Positions 7,360 through 11,126 of a stretch of 11,126 bases of DNA are shown here, in pieces. The stretch is from the NCBI GenBank assembly GCA_964458935.1, contig CAYWKS010000050.1:1-11126 (forward strand). Reading direction: 5' to 3'. How positions within the stretch are numbered: the first letter of the stretch is position 1; the number at the start of each line of letters is the position of its first letter. The DNA comes from CAYWKS01 sp964458935 (lineage in GTDB: Bacteria > Planctomycetota > Phycisphaerae > Phycisphaerales > Zrk34). The notes under the pieces are model-generated. The model did not search any database, was not told the origin of the DNA, and was given only the letters and a program-made list of their open reading frames with translations. A program made the translations under genes and the position numbers.

Positions 7360-7665
7360 TTAATCCGCCTCCAGCTTCGAGCGGACACTTTGGATCTTGT
7401 CGGCGGCGGTCTGATCGCGGTCGGTGCGGGTGCTGACCTTGAGCGTGGTGAACAGCCGCGGGGCCCCCATGGCGTGCAACCGCTCATGGCATTGGCGGAC
7501 GGCCTGGAAGACCAGCTCCCACTCGCCCTCGACGACCGTGCCGTACGCCCCGAGGGTGTGGTCGAGGCCTGCCTCCGCCAGCACCCGCTCGCACTCGGCG
7601 ACGTAGGGGCTGACGCTCACGCCCACCCCCATGGGCACGACGCAAAGATCGATCATGACGCGCAT
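7360..7665 (-). CDS. MTH1187-family thiamine-binding protein (YkoF-like, PF01910)
   Basis: 101-residue single-domain protein of the thiamine-binding / DUF77 family, a small ferredoxin-like fold that forms oligomers and binds thiamine or related compounds. The whole length matches the family pattern: IDLCVVPMGVGVSVSPYV (5-22), where the family has the V-P-x-G...S-V-S-x-Y-V block; AYGTVVEGEW (40-49), the family's G-T-x-x-E-G-E turn; CHERLHAMGAPRLFTTLKV (59-77), corresponding to the conserved histidine and the TT-[IL]-K strand; and a basic/acidic tail with TRTDRD. The start ATG 7663-7665 has GGAGGT 5 nt upstream; an in-frame upstream extension to 7746 lacks family similarity. It is not next to thiamine biosynthesis or ECF/ABC transport genes here, and no TPP-riboswitch core was seen upstream. 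It is divergent from the HTH-receiver gene. Role inferred: cytosolic thiamine or thiamine-precursor carrier or buffer. Confidence 0.88.
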   Translation of the reverse strand: MRVMIDLCVVPMGVGVSVSPYVAECERVLAEAGLDHTLGAYGTVVEGEWELVFQAVRQCHERLHAMGAPRLFTTLKVSTRTDRDQTAADKIQSVRSKLEAD

Positions 7666-7670
7666 GCAGC

Positions 7671-7676
7671 ACCTCC
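7671..7676 (-). promoter_or_regulatory. Ribosome binding site of the thiamine-binding protein gene
   Basis: Minus-strand GGAGGT, 5 nt before ATG 7663-7665. It decides this start over the longer frame open to 7746. Confidence 0.8.
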
Positions 7677-7783
7677 ACCGGCATTTTAGCCGACGCCGGA
7701 CCGGTGGCGGAGCTGGTGGCGCCTGAAGCCCGGCCCGGTGGTGCATCCGATAATCCCGCGGTTATCAGCACTGGAAAAAAAGC

Positions 7784-7805
7784 TGCGGGCGGTTTGCGGG
7801 CGGTT
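7784..7805 (+). repeat. Perfect tandem 11-bp repeat, candidate operator
   Basis: TGCGGGCGGTT occurs twice with no gap (7784-7794 and 7795-7805), one helical turn apart, about 82-104 bp before the start codon of the HTH-receiver gene. Same-face direct repeats are a common layout for cooperative binding by small winged-helix (excisionase/MerR-like) proteins. Autoregulation by the adjacent gene is inference only. Confidence 0.6.
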
Positions 7806-7887
7806 AACCCTCGCCGGGATCGCGCCGATATCTGAGTAGCCACGGCAGGAGTTTCGCCGGGGCCCACGCCATACCAGGAGAGGGCAC

Positions 7888-8466
7888 ATGCCGCGTCAGA
7901 AAGATGTCTTAACCACCGGCGAAGTGGCCAAAATCTGCAACGTTGCTCCCCGTACCGTCAGCAAGTGGTTCGACTCCGGCCAGTTGCGTGGTTATCGCAT
8001 CCCCGGCTCCAAGGACCGGCGCATCCCTCTCAACGCCCTGATCAAGTTCATGAAGCAGCACCAGATCCCCACGGACGGGCTGCAGTCGGGCCAGACCCGG
8101 GTGCTGATCGTCGACGCCGACCAGCAGATCGTCGACGTGCTCAAGCAGGTGCTGACCGAACAGGCGAACTACGAGGTGCACACGGCGGCGACGGGCTTCG
8201 CCGCGGGCGTGGCGTGCGAGAAGTTCCGCCCGCACGTGCTGCTGATGGACGTGCATCTGGGCGACGCCGACCCGCTCGAACTCTGTCGCGCCATCAAGGC
8301 CAGCGCCGACATGCAACTGACCAAGGTGATCGCGATGAGCAGCCGTCTGACCGACGGCCAGGCGCACCAGTTGCAGACGCGCGGGTTTGACGGGTACTTG
8401 AAAAAGCCTTTCAACATCCGCCAGGTCATCGAGGTCGTCGAGGACGCGGTGGCGGTCGTCTACTGA
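7888..8466 (+). CDS. DNA-binding response regulator: N-terminal excisionase/MerR-type HTH fused to receiver domain
   Basis: 192-residue predicted transcription regulator. Residues 7-58 form an excisionase-family (HTH_17, MerR-like winged helix) DNA-binding domain: LTTGEVAKICNVAPRTVSKW, then the wing GYRIPGSKDRRIPLNALIKF. After a short linker (59-69), residues 70-192 are a CheY-like receiver: VLIVDAD (72-78) supplies acidic pocket residues, D121 in LLMDVHL is the phospho-acceptor, S151 follows strand 4, and K173 in LKKPF is the conserved lysine. All residues needed for phosphorylation are therefore present. In most response regulators the receiver is N-terminal, so the order here is reversed; this layout is, to my knowledge, frequent in Planctomycetota. 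The start is supported by AGGAG 7 nt upstream. No histidine kinase is nearby, so it is an orphan. It is divergent from the thiamine-binding gene and could regulate it or itself (inference). Confidence 0.9.
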   Translation: MPRQKDVLTTGEVAKICNVAPRTVSKWFDSGQLRGYRIPGSKDRRIPLNALIKFMKQHQIPTDGLQSGQTRVLIVDADQQIVDVLKQVLTEQANYEVHTAATGFAAGVACEKFRPHVLLMDVHLGDADPLELCRAIKASADMQLTKVIAMSSRLTDGQAHQLQTRGFDGYLKKPFNIRQVIEVVEDAVAVVY

Positions 8467-8608
8467 ACGCCGAGCCCGGGGCCGGCGGCGTGCGGCGCTC
8501 GGATGGCCGGCGCGCACGCAGAACAATCCAACCGCCGCGGGGCACGGAAGCGCACGCGGCACGGCGCAGGCAACACGTCACGGACGACAGCGGACGCAGG
8601 AGCTCCGG

Positions 8609-8664
8609 CAAACAAGCGCCACCCCGGACCGCGCGGCTCGGACGCCTCGCGGTCCGGTTGTTTG
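8609..8664 (+). terminator. Strong composite hairpin, probable terminator
   Basis: CCGGACCGCG (8624-8633) pairs perfectly with CGCGGTCCGG (8648-8657) around a 14-nt loop. Outside it, CAAACAA (8609-8615) pairs with TTGTTTG (8658-8664), leaving an 8-nt bulge (8616-8623) on the 5' side. The T-rich 3' arm after a GC stem resembles an intrinsic terminator. It lies about 140 nt after the HTH-receiver stop and before the hppA promoter zone. The mirrored A-rich arm means it could act in either direction. It could instead be a structured RNA element. Confidence 0.5.
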
Positions 8665-8718
8665 ACGATCGCTCGCGCCAGCCCCGCACCGCCGCCGGCT
8701 GTTGTTTTCGCGGCGTAT

Positions 8719-8733
8719 TTGCACTAGTCTTGC
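8719..8733 (+). promoter_or_regulatory. Sigma-54-like promoter element upstream of hppA
   Basis: TTGCAC-N5-TTGC matches the sigma-54 layout TGGCAC-N5-TTGC with exact spacing but one change in the important -24 GG pair (TG here). It lies 115 nt before the hppA ATG, which would give a leader of about 100 nt. No better sigma-70 pair is obvious. Could be chance. Confidence 0.22.
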
Positions 8734-8848
8734 CACTCCGCATTTGAGTTTACAGACCGGTCGCACCGCGCGGGCGTTGGGGGATGTGGGCCTTCGCCCT
8801 GCCTGTGCCGGACCGGACAACGCAACCCCTTTCACGGAGACGCTTGCC

Positions 8849-11126
<2,278 letters not shown>

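Larger units (their letters stand above)
7666..7887. promoter_or_regulatory. Divergent regulatory region
   Basis: 222 bp separating the thiamine-binding gene (minus) and the HTH-receiver gene (plus), so it must hold both promoters. Visible elements: an imperfect inverted repeat GATAATCC...GGTTATC (7749-7766), an A7 tract (7775-7781), a perfect tandem 11-bp repeat (7784-7805), an 8-bp palindrome GGTTAACC (7802-7809), and AGGAG (7876-7880) 7 nt before the ATG at 7888. No convincing -35/-10 pair was found on either strand. Confidence 0.55.
8467..8848. other. 382-bp gene-free region before hppA
   Basis: No open frame here resembles a known protein or has a good ribosome binding site; the frames seen look like GC-rich shadows. 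It contains a weak 6-bp stem just after the HTH-receiver stop (CCGAGC 8470-8475 / GCTCGG 8497-8502), a strong composite hairpin (8609-8664), a sigma-54-like element (8719-8733), and the hppA ribosome binding site GGAGA (8836-8840). From 8700 to 8760 it is richer in T/A, consistent with a promoter zone. The long leader to hppA could hold regulatory RNA, but no known riboswitch core was recognised. Confidence 0.55.

Noticed and set aside
7666..7746. 27-codon N-terminal extension of the thiamine-binding protein
   Set aside because: The extension is Arg/Pro/Cys-rich with no family match, and GGAGGT lies inside it at the right distance from the internal ATG at 7663-7665.
7666..7887. TPP riboswitch upstream of the thiamine-binding gene
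   Set aside because: The CTGAGA and ACCTGAT core elements are not seen on the minus strand in this leader.
8490..8747. Small plus-strand frame (85 codons) in the gap before hppA
   Set aside because: No ribosome binding site, Arg-rich shadow-like composition, and it runs across the strong hairpin at 8609-8664.

Overview
This GC-rich window carries eight protein-coding genes and looks like chromosomal DNA. The best guess is a Planctomycetota bacterium, possibly class Phycisphaerae. That guess rests on three things: high GC with long antisense shadow frames, an N-terminal excisionase-type HTH fused to a receiver domain, and a K+-type membrane pyrophosphatase next to ordinary housekeeping genes. 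It is inference from gene content, not a marker-gene identification. No phage, plasmid, transposase, CRISPR or rRNA/tRNA signature was seen.

Layout. Positions 1-1593 (+) are the C-terminal part of DNA polymerase III alpha (dnaE), cut by the window start. After a repeat- and palindrome-rich convergent intergenic region (1594-1767), a minus-strand block runs leftward. Read in transcription order it is: a stand-alone thiamine-binding (MTH1187/YkoF-like) protein (7665-7360), a small glycogen-binding (CBM48-type) domain protein (7124-6762), tRNA pseudouridine-13 synthase truD (6623-5370), a two-TM potassium channel with tandem RCK domains (5272-3566), and the single-strand exonuclease recJ (3531-1768). 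Channel and recJ are 34 bp apart and probably co-transcribed. The other gaps (97, 137 and 235 bp) leave room for separate promoters.

At 7666-7887 a divergent regulatory region separates the thiamine-binding gene from a plus-strand HTH-receiver regulator (7888-8466). This region holds a perfect tandem 11-bp repeat, a GATAA/TTATC inverted repeat and an A7 tract. A 382-bp gene-free stretch (8467-8848) follows, with a strong hairpin (8609-8664) and a sigma-54-like element. Then comes hppA, a membrane-bound ion-pumping pyrophosphatase (8849 to the window end, 3' truncated). It has a signal-peptide-like N-terminal extension and K+-dependent-type signature residues.

Functionally the window is mostly housekeeping: replication and repair (dnaE, recJ), tRNA modification (truD), and cation and energy physiology (K+ channel, pyrophosphatase). 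No multi-gene undescribed system could be demonstrated. The points most worth following up are the HTH-REC regulator with its putative tandem-repeat operator, the stand-alone CBM48 protein, the hppA N-terminal extension, and the repeat cluster between dnaE and recJ.
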